NCBI RefSeq assembly: GCF_000003605.2
Contig: NW_003152675.1
Coordinates: 1-37,728, forward strand
Direction: 5' to 3'
Source: Saccoglossus kowalevskii
Taxonomy: Eukaryota; Hemichordata; Enteropneusta; Harrimaniidae
Length of the DNA: 37,728 bases
The position numbers and the translations under genes are program-made. Under the pieces are notes generated by a model. It saw only the letters and a list, made by a program, of their open reading frames with translations, did not search any database and was not told where the DNA came from. Positions 1 to 12,140 of the stretch are shown one piece after another. Numbering within the stretch: the stretch's first letter is position 1; each line of letters starts with the position of its first letter.

Positions 1-105
1 AGCCATAGTTAAATGTGTAGACTATTTTATGTCTACATTTATTGCAATGCTTGTACAATGAACCAAAAATAAACATTTAGAATAGAAACTATTTCGCATA
101 CTGAT
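1..105. other. Left flanking sequence, non-repetitive
   Basis: This is A+T-rich single-copy-looking sequence before the array. I see no open frame of useful length, no RNA gene and no recognisable coding motif. It contains one imperfect inverted repeat (11-40) and a short one, AATAG-AAA-CTATT (81-93). It anchors the left end of the array, because similarity to the repeat unit only starts at about 106. Confidence 0.8.
11..40. other. Imperfect hairpin in the left flank
   Basis: TGTAGAC (16-22) is complementary to GTCTACA (31-37). AAA (11-13) can add three pairs with TTT (38-40) if the TG at 14-15 bulges out. That gives about ten pairs around an 8-base A+T loop. It could be part of a small transposon end or a chance palindrome in A+T-rich DNA; nothing else in the window supports a function. 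Confidence 0.4.
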
Positions 106-180
106 GAACTGTAGCATCACAATCCATCACATATGTACTATCAGAGGGTGTGTGTGTTTGCACTGCAGAATCACAACTCA
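106..180. repeat. Decayed left-edge unit
   Basis: The array starts with a recognisable but diverged unit. GAACTGTAGCATCACAA (106-122) corresponds to the GCACTGTAGAATCACAA part of the canonical unit. It is followed by CCATCACATATGTACTATC where the norm is CTCATCTTGCATGTATTATC. From 137 onward the sequence is close to canonical, with a CTGCAG variant at 163-168. Edge decay of this kind is usual in satellites, because terminal units are homogenised less often. Confidence 0.8.
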
Positions 181-286
181 TCTTGCATGTATTATCAGAG
201 GGTGTGTGTTTGCACTGTAGAATCACAACTCATCTTGCATGTACTATCATAGGGTGTGTGTGTTTGCACTGTAGAATCACAACTTG
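181..286. repeat. Reference 52 bp unit and 54 bp unit
   Basis: 181-232 is a canonical 52 bp unit. 233-286 is a 54 bp unit with the ACTATCATAGG variant, four rather than three TG steps, and CTTG at its end. Rarer forms are 50 bp (4291-4340, AACATC replacing AACTCATC), 51 bp (29757-29807, CTGTAAATC replacing CTGTAGAATC), a one-base longer GCAACTG form (for example near 16736) and a four-base longer GAGGGAGGG form (near 1091). Confidence 0.95.
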
Positions 287-554
287 TCTTGCATGTATTA
301 TCAGAGGGTGTGTGTTTGCACTGTAGAATCACAACTCATCTTGCATGTATTATCAGAGGGTGTGTGTTTGCACTGTAGAATCACAACTCATCTTGCATGT
401 ACTATCAGAGGGTATGTGTGTTTGCACTATAGAATCACAACTTGTCTTGCATGTATTATCAGAGGGTGTGTGTTTGCACTGTAGAATCACAACTCATCTT
501 GCATGTATTATCAGAAGGTGTGTGTTTGCACTGTAGAATCACAACTCATCTTGC

Positions 555-1100
555 ATGTATTATCAGAGGGTGTGTGTTTGCACTGTAGAATCACAACTCA
601 TCTTGCATGTATTATCAGAGGGTGTGTGTTTGCACTGTAGAATCACAACTCATCTTGCATGTACTATCAGAGGGTGTGCGTGTTTGCACTATAGAATCAC
701 AACTTGTCTTGCATGTATTATCAGAGGGTGTGTGTTTGCACTATAGAATCACAACTCATCTTGCATGTATTATCAGAAGGTGTGTGTTTGCACTGTAGAA
801 TCACAACTCATCTTGCATGTATTATCAGAGGGTGTGTGTTTGCACTGTAGAATCACAACTCATCTTGCATGTATTATCAGAGGGTGTGTGTTTGCACTGT
901 AGAATCACAACTCATCTTGCATGTATTATCAGAGGGTGTGTGTTTGCACTGTAGAATCACAACTCATCTTGCATGTATTATCAGAGGGTGTGTGTTTGCA
1001 CTGTAGAATCACAACTCATCTTGCATGTATTATCAGAGGGTGTGTGTGTTTGCACTGTAGAATCACAACTCATCTTGCATGTATTATCAGAGGGAGGGTG
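555..1100. repeat. Higher-order block alpha, copy 1
   Basis: This run of units is marked by GGTGTGCGTG (GCG at 678), two neighbouring CTATAG units, TCAGAAGG, and then GAGGGAGGG at 1091. The same ordered markers recur at 10660 and 27963. Relative to copy 2 the offset is 10,105 at the left end and 10,001 at the right, so this copy has two additional 52 bp units. After GAGGGAGGG its downstream units differ from the other copies. Confidence 0.85.
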
Positions 1101-1454
1101 TGTGTTTGCACTGTAGAATCACAACTCATCTTGCATGTATTATCAGAGGGTGTGTGTGTTTGCACTGTAGAATCACAACTCATCTTGCATGTACTATCAT
1201 AGGGTGTGTGTTTGCACTGTAGAATCACAACTCATCTTGCATGTATTATCAGAGGGTGTGTGTGTTTGCACTGTAGAATCACAACTCATCTTGCATGTAT
1301 TATCAGAGGGTGTGTGTGTTTGCACTGTAGAATCACAACTCATCTTGCATGTATTATCAGAGGGTGTGTGTGTTTGCACTGTAGAATCACAACTCATCTT
1401 GCATGTATTATCAGAGGGTGTGTGTTTGCACTGTAGAATCACAACTCATCTTGC

Positions 1455-1660
1455 ATGTACTATCAGAGGGTGTGTGTTTGCACTGTAGAATCACAACTCA
1501 TCTTGCATGTATTATCAGAAGGTGTGTGTTTGCACTGTAGAATCACAACTCATCTTGCATGTATTATCAGAGGGTGTGTGTGTTTGCACTGTAGAATCAC
1601 AACTCATCTTGCATGTACTATCATAGGGTGTGTGTTTGCACTGTAGAATCACAACTCATC
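1455..1660. repeat. 158 bp trimer cassette (52+52+54), example
   Basis: An ACTATCAGAGG unit, then a TCAGAAGG unit, then a 54 bp unit, leading into ACTATCATAGG, spans 158 bp between corresponding ATG positions (1455 to 1613). Closely matching cassettes with the same 158 bp step start near 2405, 7661, 13397, 26955, 27431, 29341, 30606 and 31764. It is the commonest short higher-order pattern in the array. Confidence 0.8.
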
Positions 1661-3289
1661 TTGCATGTATTATCAGAGGGTGTGTGTGTTTGCACTGTAG
1701 AATCACAACTCATCTTGCATGTACTATCAGAGGGTGTGTGTTTGCACTATAGAATCACAACTTGTCTTGCATGTATTATCAGAGGGTGTGTGTTTGCACT
1801 GTAGAATCACAACTCATCTTGCATGTATTATCAGAGGGTGTGTGTTTGCACTGTAGAATCACAACTCATCTTGCATGTATTATCAGAGGGTGTGTGTGTT
1901 TGCACTATAGAATCACAACTCATCTTGCATGTATTATCAGAGGGTGTGTGTTTGCACTGTAGAATCACAACTCATCTTGCATGTATTATCAGAGGGTGTG
2001 TGTGTTTGCACTGTAGAATCACAACTCATCTTGCATGTATTATCAGAGGGTGTGTGTGTTTGCACTGTAGAATCACAACTCATCTTGCATGTACTATCAT
2101 AGGGTGTGTGTTTGCACTGTAGAATCACAACTCATCTTGCATGTATTATCAGAGGGTGTGTGTGTTTGCACTGTAGAATCACAACTCATCTTGCATGTAT
2201 TATCAGAGGGTGTGTGTGTTTGCACTGTAGAATCACAACTCATCTTGCATGTATTATCAGAGGGTGTGTGTTTGCACTGTAGAATCACAACTCATCTTGC
2301 ATGTATTATCAGAGGGTGTGTGTTTGCACTGTAGAATCACAACTCATCTTGCATGTATTATCAGAGGGTGTGTGTTTGCACTGTAGAATCACAACTCATC
2401 TTGCATGTACTATCAGAGGGTGTGTGTTTGCACTGTAGAATCACAACTCATCTTGCATGTATTATCAGAAGGTGTGTGTTTGCACTGTAGAATCACAACT
2501 CATCTTGCATGTATTATCAGAGGGTGTGTGTGTTTGCACTGTAGAATCACAACTCATCTTGCATGTACTATCATAGGGTGTGTGTTTGCACTGTAGAATC
2601 ACAACTCATCTTGCATGTATTATCAGAGGGTGTGTGTGTTTGCACTGTAGAATCACAACTCATCTTGCATGTATTATCAGAGGGTGTGTGTGTTTGCACT
2701 GTAGAATCACAACTCATCTTGCATGTATTATCAGAGGGTGTGTGTGTTTGCACTGTAGAATCACAACTCATCTTGCATGTATTATCAGAGGGTGTGTGTT
2801 TGCACTGTAGAATCACAACTCATCTTGCATGTATTATCAGAGGGTGTTTGTTTGCACTGTAGAATCACAACTCATCTTGCATGTACTATCAGAGGGTGTG
2901 TGTTTGCACTGTAGAATCACAACTTGTCTTGCATGTATTATCAGAGGGTGTGTGTTTGCACTGTAGAATCACAACTCATCTTGCATGTATTATCAGAGGG
3001 TGTGTGTTTGCACTGTAGAATCACAACTCATCTTGCATGTATTATCAGAGGGTGTGTGTTTGCACTGTAGAATCACAACTCATCTTGCATGTACTATCAG
3101 AGGGTGTGTGTTTGCACTGTAGAATCACAACTTGTCTTGCATGTATTATCAGAGGGTGTGTGTTTGAACTGTAGAATCACAACTCATCTTGCACGTATTA
3201 TCAGAGGGTGTGTGTGTTTGCACTGTAGAATCACAACTCATCTTGCATGTACTATCAGAGGGTGTGTGTTTGCACTGTAGAATCACAAC

Positions 3290-3820
3290 TCATCTTGCAT
3301 GTACTATCAGAGGGTGTGTGTTTGCACTGTAGAATCACAACTTGTCTTGCATGTATTATCAGAGGGTGTGTGTTTGCACTGTAGAATCACAACTCATCTT
3401 GCATGTATTATCAGAGGGTGTGTGTTTGCACTGTAGAATCACAACTCATCTTGCATGTATTATCAGAGGGTGTGTGTGTTTGCACTGTAGAATCACAACT
3501 CATCTTGCATGTATTATCAGAGGGTGTGTGTTTGCACTGTAGAATCACAACTTGTCTTGCATGTATTATCAGAGGGTGTGTGTTTGCACTGTAGAATCAC
3601 AACTCATCTTGCATGTATTATCAGAGGGTGTGTGTTTGCACTGCAGAATCACAACTCATCTTGCATGTACTATCAGAGTGTGTGTGTTTGCACTGTAGAA
3701 TCACAACTCATCTTGCATGTATTATCAGAGGGTGTGTGTGTTTGCACTGTAGAATCACAACTTGTCTTGCATGTATTATCAGAGGGTGTGTGTTTGCACT
3801 GTAGAATCACAACTCATCTT
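3290..3820. repeat. Higher-order block beta, copy 1
   Basis: This block matches 9391-9921 at a constant offset of 6,101 bp. Checked markers include AACTTGTC (3339 and 9440) and CTGCAG (3641 and 9742), and the alternating 52/54 bp pattern also matches. Beyond about 3820 the offset becomes 6,205 (3823 against 10028), which is two 52 bp units more in the second copy. Confidence 0.85.
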
Positions 3821-4250
3821 GCATGTATTATCAGAGGGTGTGTGTTTGCACTGTAGAATCACAACTCATCTTGCATGTATTATCAGAGGGTGTGTGTTTG
3901 CACTGTAGAATCACAACTCATCTTGCATGTATTATCAGAGGGTGTGTGTGTTTGCACTGTAGAATCACAACTCATCTTGCATGTATTATCAGAGGGTGTG
4001 TGTTTGCACTGTAGAATCACAACTCATCTTGCATGTATTATCAGAGGGTGTGTGTGTTTGCACTGTAGAATCACAACTCATCTTGCATGTATTATCAGAG
4101 GGTGTGTGTTTGCACTGTAGAATCACAACTCATCTTGCATGTATTATCAGAGGGTGTGTGTTTGCACTGTAGAATCACAACTCATCTTGCATGTATTATC
4201 AGAGGGTGTGTGTTTGCACTGTAGAATCACAACTCATCTTGCATGTATTA

Positions 4251-4480
4251 TCAGAGTGTGTGTGTGTTTGCACTGTAGAATCACAACTCATCTTGCATGT
4301 ATTATCAGAGGGTGTGTGTTTGCACTGTAGAATCACAACATCTTGCATGTACTATCAGAGGGTGTGTGTTTGCACTGTAGAATCACAACTCATCCTGCAT
4401 GTATTATCAGAGGGTGCGTGTGTTTGCACTGTAGAATCACAACTCATCTTGCATGTACTATCAGAGGGTGTGTGTTTGCA
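4251..4480. repeat. Higher-order block gamma, copy 1
   Basis: Three rare markers occur in fixed order: TCAGAGTGTG in a 54 bp unit (4251), a 50 bp unit ending AACATC and followed by ACTATC (4291-4340 and onward), and CATCCTGCATG (4391). The same combination recurs at 18501, 33618 and 35770 with constant internal spacing, and in shortened form near 23205. Three rare variants in the same order at the same spacing are very unlikely to arise independently, so this is a copied block. Confidence 0.9.
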
Positions 4481-4739
4481 CTGTAGAATCACAACTCATC
4501 TTGCATGTACTATCAGAGGGTGTGTGTTTGCACTGCAGAATCACAACTCATCTTGCATGTACTATCAGAGGGTGTGTGTTTGCACTGTAGAATCACAACT
4601 CATCTTGCATGTATTATCAGAGGGTGTGTGTGTTTGCACTGTAGAATCACAACTCATCTTGCATGTATTATCAGAGGGTGTGTGTTTGCACTGTAGAATC
4701 ACAACTCATCTTGCATGTATTATCAGAGGGTGTGTGTGT

Positions 4740-5170
4740 TTGCACTGTAAATCACAACTCATCTTGCATGTATTACCAGAGGGTGTGTGTTTGCACTTTA
4801 CAATCACAACTCATCTTGCATGTATTATCAGAGGGTGTGTGTGTTTGCACTGTACAATCACTACTCATCTTGCATGTATTATCAGAGGGTGTGTGTGTTT
4901 GCACTGTAAAATCACAATTCATCTTGCATGTATTATCAGAGGGTGTGTGTTTGCACTGTAGAATCACAACTCATCTTGCATGTATTATCAGAGGGTGTGT
5001 GTTTGCACTGTATAATCACAACTCATCTTGCATGTATTATCAGAGGGTGTGTGTGTTTGCACTGTATAATCACAACTCATCTTGCATGTATTATCAGAGG
5101 GTGTGTGTTTGCACTGTAAATCACAACTCATCTTGCATGTATTATCAGAGGGTGTGTGTTTGCAAAGTAG
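4740..5170. repeat. Cluster of CTGTAAATC, TACAATC and TATAATC variant units
   Basis: Most units here have altered bases at the CTGTAGAATC landmark: CTGTAAATC (one base shorter, near 4745 and 5114), TACAATC (near 4800 and 4852), TAAAATC (near 4907), TATAATC (near 5010 and 5066) and GCAAAGTAG (5162). The shorter units change the frame pattern and help create the longest open frame of the window (4191-4961). This local cluster of related substitutions suggests a separate small amplification or conversion tract. Confidence 0.7.
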
Positions 5171-5389
5171 AATCACAACTCATCTTGCATGTATTATCAG
5201 AGGGTGTGTGTGTTTGCACTGTAGAATCACAACTCATCTTGCATGTATTATCAGAGGGTGTGTGTTTGCACTGTAGAATCACAACTCATCTTGCATGTAT
5301 TATCAGAGGGTGTGTGTTTGCACTGTAGAATCACAACTCATCTTGCATGTACTATCAGAGGGTGTGTGTTTGCACTGTAGAATCACAAC

Positions 5390-5640
5390 TCATCTGGCAT
5401 GTATTATCAAAGGGTGTGTGTTTGCACTGTAGAATCACAACTCATCTTGCATGTATTATCAGAGGGTGTGTGTTTGCACTGTAGAATCACAACTCATCTT
5501 GCATGTATTATCAGAGGGTGTGTGTGTTTGCACTGTAGAATCACAACTCGTCTTGCATGTATTATAAGAGGGTGTGTGTGTTTGCACTGTAGAATCACAA
5601 CTCATCTTGCATGTATTATCAGAGGCTGTGTGTTTGCACT
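5390..5640. repeat. Higher-order block delta, copy 1
   Basis: Marker order is CATCTGGCATG (near 5392), CTCGTC followed by TATTATAAG (5560), then AGAGGCTGTG (near 5621). It recurs at about 6490-6740 (offset 1,050 then 1,104, one extra 54 bp unit) and at about 19636-19880 (offset 14,246 at the TATTATAAG marker). Related copies with the GGCATG and CTCGTC markers but without TATTATAAG start near 6022, 11868 and 36869; the last also has AGAGGCTGTG. Confidence 0.85.
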
Positions 5641-6489
5641 GTAGAATCACAACTCATCTTGCATGTATTATCAGAGGGTGTGTGTTTGCACTGTAGAATC
5701 ACAACTCATCTTGCATGTACTATCATAGGGTGTGTGTTTGCACTGTAGAATCACAACTCATCTTGCATGTACTATCAGAGGGTGTGTGTTTGCACTGTAG
5801 AATCACAATTCATCTTGCATGTATTATCAGAGGGTGTGTGTTTGCACTGTAGAATCACAACTCATCTTGCATGTATTATCAGAGGGTGTGTGTTTGCACT
5901 GTAGAATCACAACTCATCTTGCATGTATTATCAGAGGGTGTGTGTTTGCACTGTAGAATCACAACTCATCTTGCATGTACTATCAGAGGGTGTGTGTTTG
6001 CACTGTAGAATCACAACTCATCTGGCATGTATTATCAGAGGGTGTGTGTTTGCACTGTAGAATCACAACTCATCTTGCATGTATTATCAGAGGGTGTGTG
6101 TTTGCACTGTAGAATCACAACTCATCTTGCATGTATTATCAGAGGGTGTGTGTGTTTGCACTGTAGAATCACAACTCGTCTTGCATGTATTATCAGAGGG
6201 TGTGTGTGTTTGCACTGTAGAATCACAACTCATCTTGCATGTATTATCAGAGGGAGTGTGTGTTTGCACTGTAGAATCACAACTCATCTTGCATGTATTA
6301 TCAGAGGGTGTGTGTTTGCACTGTAGAATCACAACTCATCTTGCATGTATTATCAGAGGGTGTGTGTTTGCACTGTAGAATCACAACTCATCTTGCATGT
6401 ATTATCAGAGGGTGTGTGTTTGCACTGTAGAATCACAATTCATCTTGCATGTACTATCAGAGGGTGTGTGTTTGCACTGTAGAATCACA

Positions 6490-6740
6490 ACTCATCTGGC
6501 ATGTATTATCAGAGGGTGTGTGTTTGCACTGTAGAATCACAACTCATCTTGCATGTATTATCAGAGGGTGTGTGTGTTTGCACTGTAGAATCACAACTCA
6601 TCTTGCATGTATTATCAGAGGGTGTGTGTGTTTGCACTGTAGAATCACAACTCGTCTTGCATGTATTATAAGAGGGTGTGTGTGTTTGCACTGTAGAATC
6701 ACAACTCATCTTGCATGTATTATCAGAGGCTGTGTGTTTG
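6490..6740. repeat. Higher-order block delta, copy 2
   Basis: Same ordered markers as the block at 5390: CATCTGGCATG, CTCGTC with TATTATAAG (6664), AGAGGCTGTG. It holds one more 54 bp unit than the first copy, which explains the change of offset from 1,050 to 1,104 bp. Confidence 0.85.
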
Positions 6741-9390
6741 CACTGTAGAATCACAACTCATCTTGCATGTATTATCAGAGGGTGTGTGTTTGCACTGTAG
6801 AATCACAACTCATCTTGCATGTACTATCATAGGGTGTGTGTTTGCACTGTAGAATCACAACTCATCTTGCATGTATTATCAGAGGGTGTGTGTTTGCACT
6901 GTAGAATCACAACTCATCTTGCATGTATTATCAGAGGGTGTGTGTGTTTGCACTGTAGAATCACAACTCATCTTCCATGTACTATCATAGGGTGTGTGTT
7001 TGCACTGTAGAATCACAACTCATCTTGCATGTATTATCAGAGGGTGTGTGTGTTTGCACTGTAGAATCACAACTCATCTTGCATGTACTATCAGAGGGTG
7101 TGTGTTTGCACTATAGAATCACAACTTGTCTTGCATGTATTATCAGAGGGTGTGTGTTTGCACTGTAGAATCACAACTCATCTTGCATGTATTATCAGAG
7201 GGTGTGTGTTTGCACTGTAGAATCACAACTCATCTTGCATGTATTATCAGAAGGTGTGTGTTTGCACTGTAGAATCACAACTCATCTTGCATGTATTATC
7301 AGAGGGTGTGTGTGTTTGCACTGTAGAATCACAACTCATCTTGCATGTATTATCATAGGGTGTGTGTTTGCACTGTAGAATCACAACTCATCTTGCATGT
7401 ATTATCAGAGGGTGTGTGTGTTTGCACTGTAGAATCACAACTCATCTTGCATGTATTATCAGAGGGTGTGTGTGTTTGCACTGTAGAATCACAACTCATC
7501 TTGCATGTATTATCAGAGGGTGTGTGTTTGCACTGTAGAATCACAACTCATCTTGCATGTATTATCAGAGGGTGTGTGTTTGCACTGTAGAATCACAACT
7601 CATCTTGCATGTATTATCAGAGGGTGTGTGTTTGCACTGTAGAATCACAACTCATCTTGCATGTACTATCAGAGGGTGTGTGTTTGCACTGTAGAATCAC
7701 AACTCATCTTGCATGTATTATCAGAAGGTGTGTGTTTGCACTGTAGAATCACAACTCATCTTGCATGTATTATCAGAGGGTGTGTGTGTTTGCACTGTAG
7801 AATCACAACTCATCTTGCATGTACTATCATAGGGTGTGTGTTTGCACTGTAGAATCACAACTCATCTTGCATGTATTATCAGAGGGTGTGTGTGTTTGCA
7901 CTGTAGAATCACAACTCATCTTGCATGTACTATCAGAGGGTGTGTGTTTGCACTATAGAATCACAACTTGTCTTGCATGTATTATCAGAGGGTGTGTGTT
8001 TGCACTGTAGAATCACAACTCATCTTGCATGTATTATCAGAGGGTGTGTGTTTGCACTGTAGAATCACAACTCATCTTGCATGTATTATCAGAGGGTGTG
8101 TGTTTGCACTGTAGAATCACAACTCATCTTGCATGTATTATCAGAGGGTGTGTGTGTTTGCAACTGTAGAATCACAACTCATCTTGCATGTATTATCAGA
8201 GTGTGTGTGTTTGCACTGTAGAATCACAACTCATCTTGCATGTATTATCAGAGGGTGTGTGTTTGCACTGTAGAATCACAACTCGTCTTGCATGTATTAT
8301 CAGAGGGTGTGTGTTTGCACTGTAGAATCACAACTCATCTTGCATGTATTATCAGAGGGTGTGTGTTTGCACTGTAGAATCACAACTCATCTTGCATGTA
8401 TTATCAGAGGGTGTGTGTGTTTGCACTGTAGAATCACAACTCATCTTGCATGTATTATCAGAGGGTGTGTGTTTGCACTGTAGCATCACAACTCATCTTG
8501 CATGTATTATCAGAGGGTGTGTGTTTGCACTGTAGAATCACAACTCATCTTGCATGTATTATCAGAGGGTGTGTGTTTGCACTGTAGAATCACAACTCAT
8601 CTTGCATGTATTATCAGAGGGTGTGTGTTTGCACTGTAGAATCACAACTCATCTTGCATGTATTATCAGAGGGTGTGTGTGTTTGCACTGTAGAATCACA
8701 ACTCATCTTGCATGTATTATCATAGGGTGTGTGTTTGCACTGTAGAATCACAACTCATCTTGCATGTATTATCAGAGGGTGTGTGTGTTTGCACTGTAGA
8801 ATCACAACTCATCTTGCATGTATTATCAGAGGGTGTGTGTGTTTGCACTGTAGAATCACTACTCATCTTGCATGTATTATCAGAGGGTGTGTGTGTTTGC
8901 ACTGTAGAATCACAACTCATCTTGCATGTATTATCAGAGGGTGTGTGTTTGCACTGTAGAATCACAACTCATCTTGCATGTATTATCAGAGGGTGTGTGT
9001 TTGCACTGTAGAATCACAACTCATCTTGCATGTATTATCAGAGGGTGTGTGTGTTTGCACTGTAGAATCACAACTTGTCTTGCATGTATTATCAGAGGGT
9101 GTGTGTTTGCACTGTATAATCACAACTCATCTTGCATGTATTATCAGAGGGTTTGTGTTTGCACTGTAGAATCACAACTCATCTTGCATGTATTATCAGA
9201 GGGTGTGTGTTTGCACTGTAGAATCACAACTCATCTTGCATGTATTATCAGAGGGTGTGTGTGTTTGCACTGTAGAATCACAACTCATCTTGCATGTACT
9301 ATCATAGGGTGTGTGTTTGCACTGTAGAATCACAACTCATCTTGCATGTATTATCAGAGGGTGTGTGTGTTTGCACTGTAGAATCACAAC

Positions 9391-9921
9391 TCATCTTGCA
9401 TGTATTATCAGAGGGTGTGTGTTTGCACTGTAGAATCACAACTTGTCTTGCATGTATTATCAGAGGGTGTGTGTTTGCACTGTAGAATCACAACTCATCT
9501 TGCATGTATTATCAGAGGGTGTGTGTTTGCACTGTAGAATCACAACTCATCTTGCATGTATTATCAGAGGGTGTGTGTGTTTGCACTGTAGAATCACAAC
9601 TCATCTTGCATGTATTATCAGAGGGTGTGTGTTTGCACTGTAGAATCACAACTTGTCTTGCATGTATTATCAGAGGGTGTGTGTTTGCACTGTAGAATCA
9701 CAACTCATCTTGCATGTATTATCAGAGGGTGTGTGTTTGCACTGCAGAATCAAAACTCATCTTGCATGTACTATCAGAGGGTGTGTGTTTGCACTGTAGA
9801 ATCACAACTCATCTTGCATGTATTATCAGAGGGTGTGTGTGTTTGCACTGTAGAATCACAACTCATCTTGCATGTATTATCAGAGGGTGTGTGTTTGCAC
9901 TGTAGAATCACAACTCATCTT
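9391..9921. repeat. Higher-order block beta, copy 2
   Basis: Duplicate of 3290-3820 at +6,101 bp. The copies differ by point changes. For example, AATCAAAAC here (after CTGCAG at 9742) replaces AATCACAAC, and the CAGAGTGTG unit present near 3675 in copy 1 reads CAGAGGGTG here. Confidence 0.85.
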
Positions 9922-10659
9922 GCATGTACTATCAGAGGGTGTGTGTTTGCACTGTAGAATCACAACTTGTCTTGCATGTATTATCAGAGGGTGTGTGTTT
10001 GCACTGTAGAATCACAACTTATCTTGCATGTATTATCAGAGGGTGTGTGTTTGCACTGTAGAATCACAACTCATCTTGCATGTATTATCAGAGGGTGTGT
10101 GTTTGCACTGTAGAATCACAACTCATCTTGCATGTATTATCAGAGGGTGTGTGTGTTTGCACTGTAGAATCACAACTCATCTTGCATGTATTATCAGAGG
10201 GTGTGTGTTTGCACTGTAGAATCACAACTCATCTTGCATGTATTATCAGAGGGTGTGTGTTTGCACTGTAGAATCACAACTCATCTTGCATGTATTATCA
10301 GAGGGTGTGTGTTTGCACTGTAGAATCACAACTCATCTTGCATGTATTATCATAGGGTGTGTGTGTTTGCACTGTAGAATCACAACTCATCTTCCATGTA
10401 TTATCAGAGGGTGTGTGTTTGCACTGTAGAATCACAACTCATCTTCCATGTATTATCAGAGGGTGTGTGTGTTTGCACTGTAGAATCACAACTCATCTTG
10501 CATGTATTATCAGAGGGTATGTGTGTTTGCACTGTAGAATCACAACTCATCTTGCATGTACTATCAGAGGGTGTGTGTTTGCACTGTAGAATCACAACTC
10601 ATCTTGCATGTACTATCAGAAGGTGTGTGTTTGCACTGTAGAATCACAACTCATCTTGC

Positions 10660-11400
10660 ATGTATTTTCAGAGGGTGTGTGTTCGCACTGTAGAATCACA
10701 ACTCATCTTGCATGTATTATCAGAGGGTGTGTGTTTGCACTGTAGAATCACAACTCATCTTGCATGTATTATCAGAGGGTGTGCGTGTTTGCACTATAGA
10801 ATCACAACTTGTCTTGCATGTATTATCAGAGGGTGTGTGTTTGCACTATAGAATCACAACTCATCTTGCATGTATTATCAGAAGGTGTGTGTTTGCACTG
10901 TAGAATCACAACTCATCTTGCATGTATTATCAGAGGGTGTGTGTTTGCACTGTAGAATCACAACTCATCTTGCATGTATTATCAGAGGGTGTGTGTTTGC
11001 ACTGTAGAATCACAACTCATCTTGCATGTATTATCAGAGGGTGTGTGTGTTTGCACTGTAGAATCACAACTCATCTTGCATGTATTATCAGAGGGAGGGT
11101 GTATGTTTGCACTGTAGAATCACAACTCATCTTGCATGTATTATCAGAGGGTGTGTGTTTGCACTGTAGAATCACAACTCATCTTGCATGTATTATCAGA
11201 GGGTGTGTGTGTTTGCACTGTAGAATCACAACTCATCTTGCATGTATTATCAGAGGGTGTGTGCGTTTGCACTGTAGAATCACTACTCATCTTGCATGTA
11301 TTATCAGAGGGAGTGTGTGTTTGCACTGTAGAATCACAACTCATCTTGCATGTATTATCAGAGGGTGTGTGTTTGCACTGTAGAATCACAACTCATCTTG
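10660..11400. repeat. Higher-order block alpha, copy 2
   Basis: This block matches 27963-28703 at a constant offset of 17,303 bp. Checked markers are GCG (10783/28086), AGGGAGGG (11092/28395) and a second GCG in GTGTGCGTTTG (11263/28566), followed by CACTACTC and GAGGGAGTG. No unit was gained or lost between these two copies over about 740 bp; only scattered substitutions are seen, such as TATTTTCAG (near 10666), GTTCGCAC (near 10681) and GTATGTTTG (11101) here. Confidence 0.9.
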
Positions 11401-11454
11401 CATGTACTATCAGAGGGTGTGTGTTTGCACTATAGAATCACAACTCGTCTTGCA

Positions 11455-11575
11455 TGTATTATCACAATGTGTGTGTTTGCACTGTAGAATCACAACTCAT
11501 CTTGCATGTATTATCACAGGGTGTGTGTTTGCACTGTAGAAATCACCACTCATCTTGCATGTATTATCAGAGGGG
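11455..11575. repeat. Irregular units with small indels
   Basis: Two neighbouring units read TCACAATGTG and TCACAGGG. Then comes a unit with GTAGAAATCACCACTC (one added A and a C substitution) and one with an extra G in AGAGGGGGTG. Single-base length changes of this type are rare in most of the array. They could be real mutations or sequencing consensus errors. Confidence 0.6.
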
Positions 11576-12140
11576 GTGTGTGTTTGCACTGTAGAATCAC
11601 AACTCATCTTGCATGTACTATCAGAGGGTGTGTGTTTGCACTGTATAATCACAATTCATCTTGCATGTATTATCAGAGGGTGTGTGTTTGCACTGTAGAA
11701 TCACAACTCATCTTGCATGTATTATCAGAGGGTGTGTGTTTGCACTGTAGAATCACAACTCATCTTGCATGTATTATCAGAGGGTGTGTGTTTGCACTGT
11801 AGAATCACAACTCATCTTGCATGTACTATCAGAGGGTGTGTGTTTGCACTGTAGAATCACAACTCATCTGGCATGTATTATCAGAGGGTGTGTGTTTGCA
11901 CTGTAGAATCACAACTCATCTTGCATGTATTATCAGAGGGTGTGTGTTTGCACTGTAGAATCACAACTCATCTTGCATGTATTATCAGAGGGTGTGTGTG
12001 TTTGCACTGTAAAATCACAACTCGTCTTGCATGTATTATCAGAGGGTGTGTGTGTTTGCACTGTAGAATCACAACTCATATTGCATGTATTATCAGAGGG
12101 TGTGTGTTTGCACTGTAGAATCACAACTCATCTTGCATGT

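Noticed and set aside
163-168. CTGCAG variants as splice acceptor or regulatory sites
   Set aside because: They are single T to C changes at CTGTAG scattered among units and travelling with copied blocks; no polypyrimidine tract or exon context is present.
1197-1442. Reverse-strand Cys/Thr/Ser-rich 18-residue repeat peptides, here and in many places
   Set aside because: They occur exactly where 54 bp units are consecutive, so they are the reverse reading of the same repeat. Lengths follow 63 + 18n, as expected from unit length alone.
4191-4961. A 256 aa open frame, the longest in the window
   Set aside because: It consists only of the repeat read in shifting frames. It stays open because of 50, 51 and 54 bp units at this place. 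No distinct domain, start context or end is seen, and equivalent frames occur on both strands.
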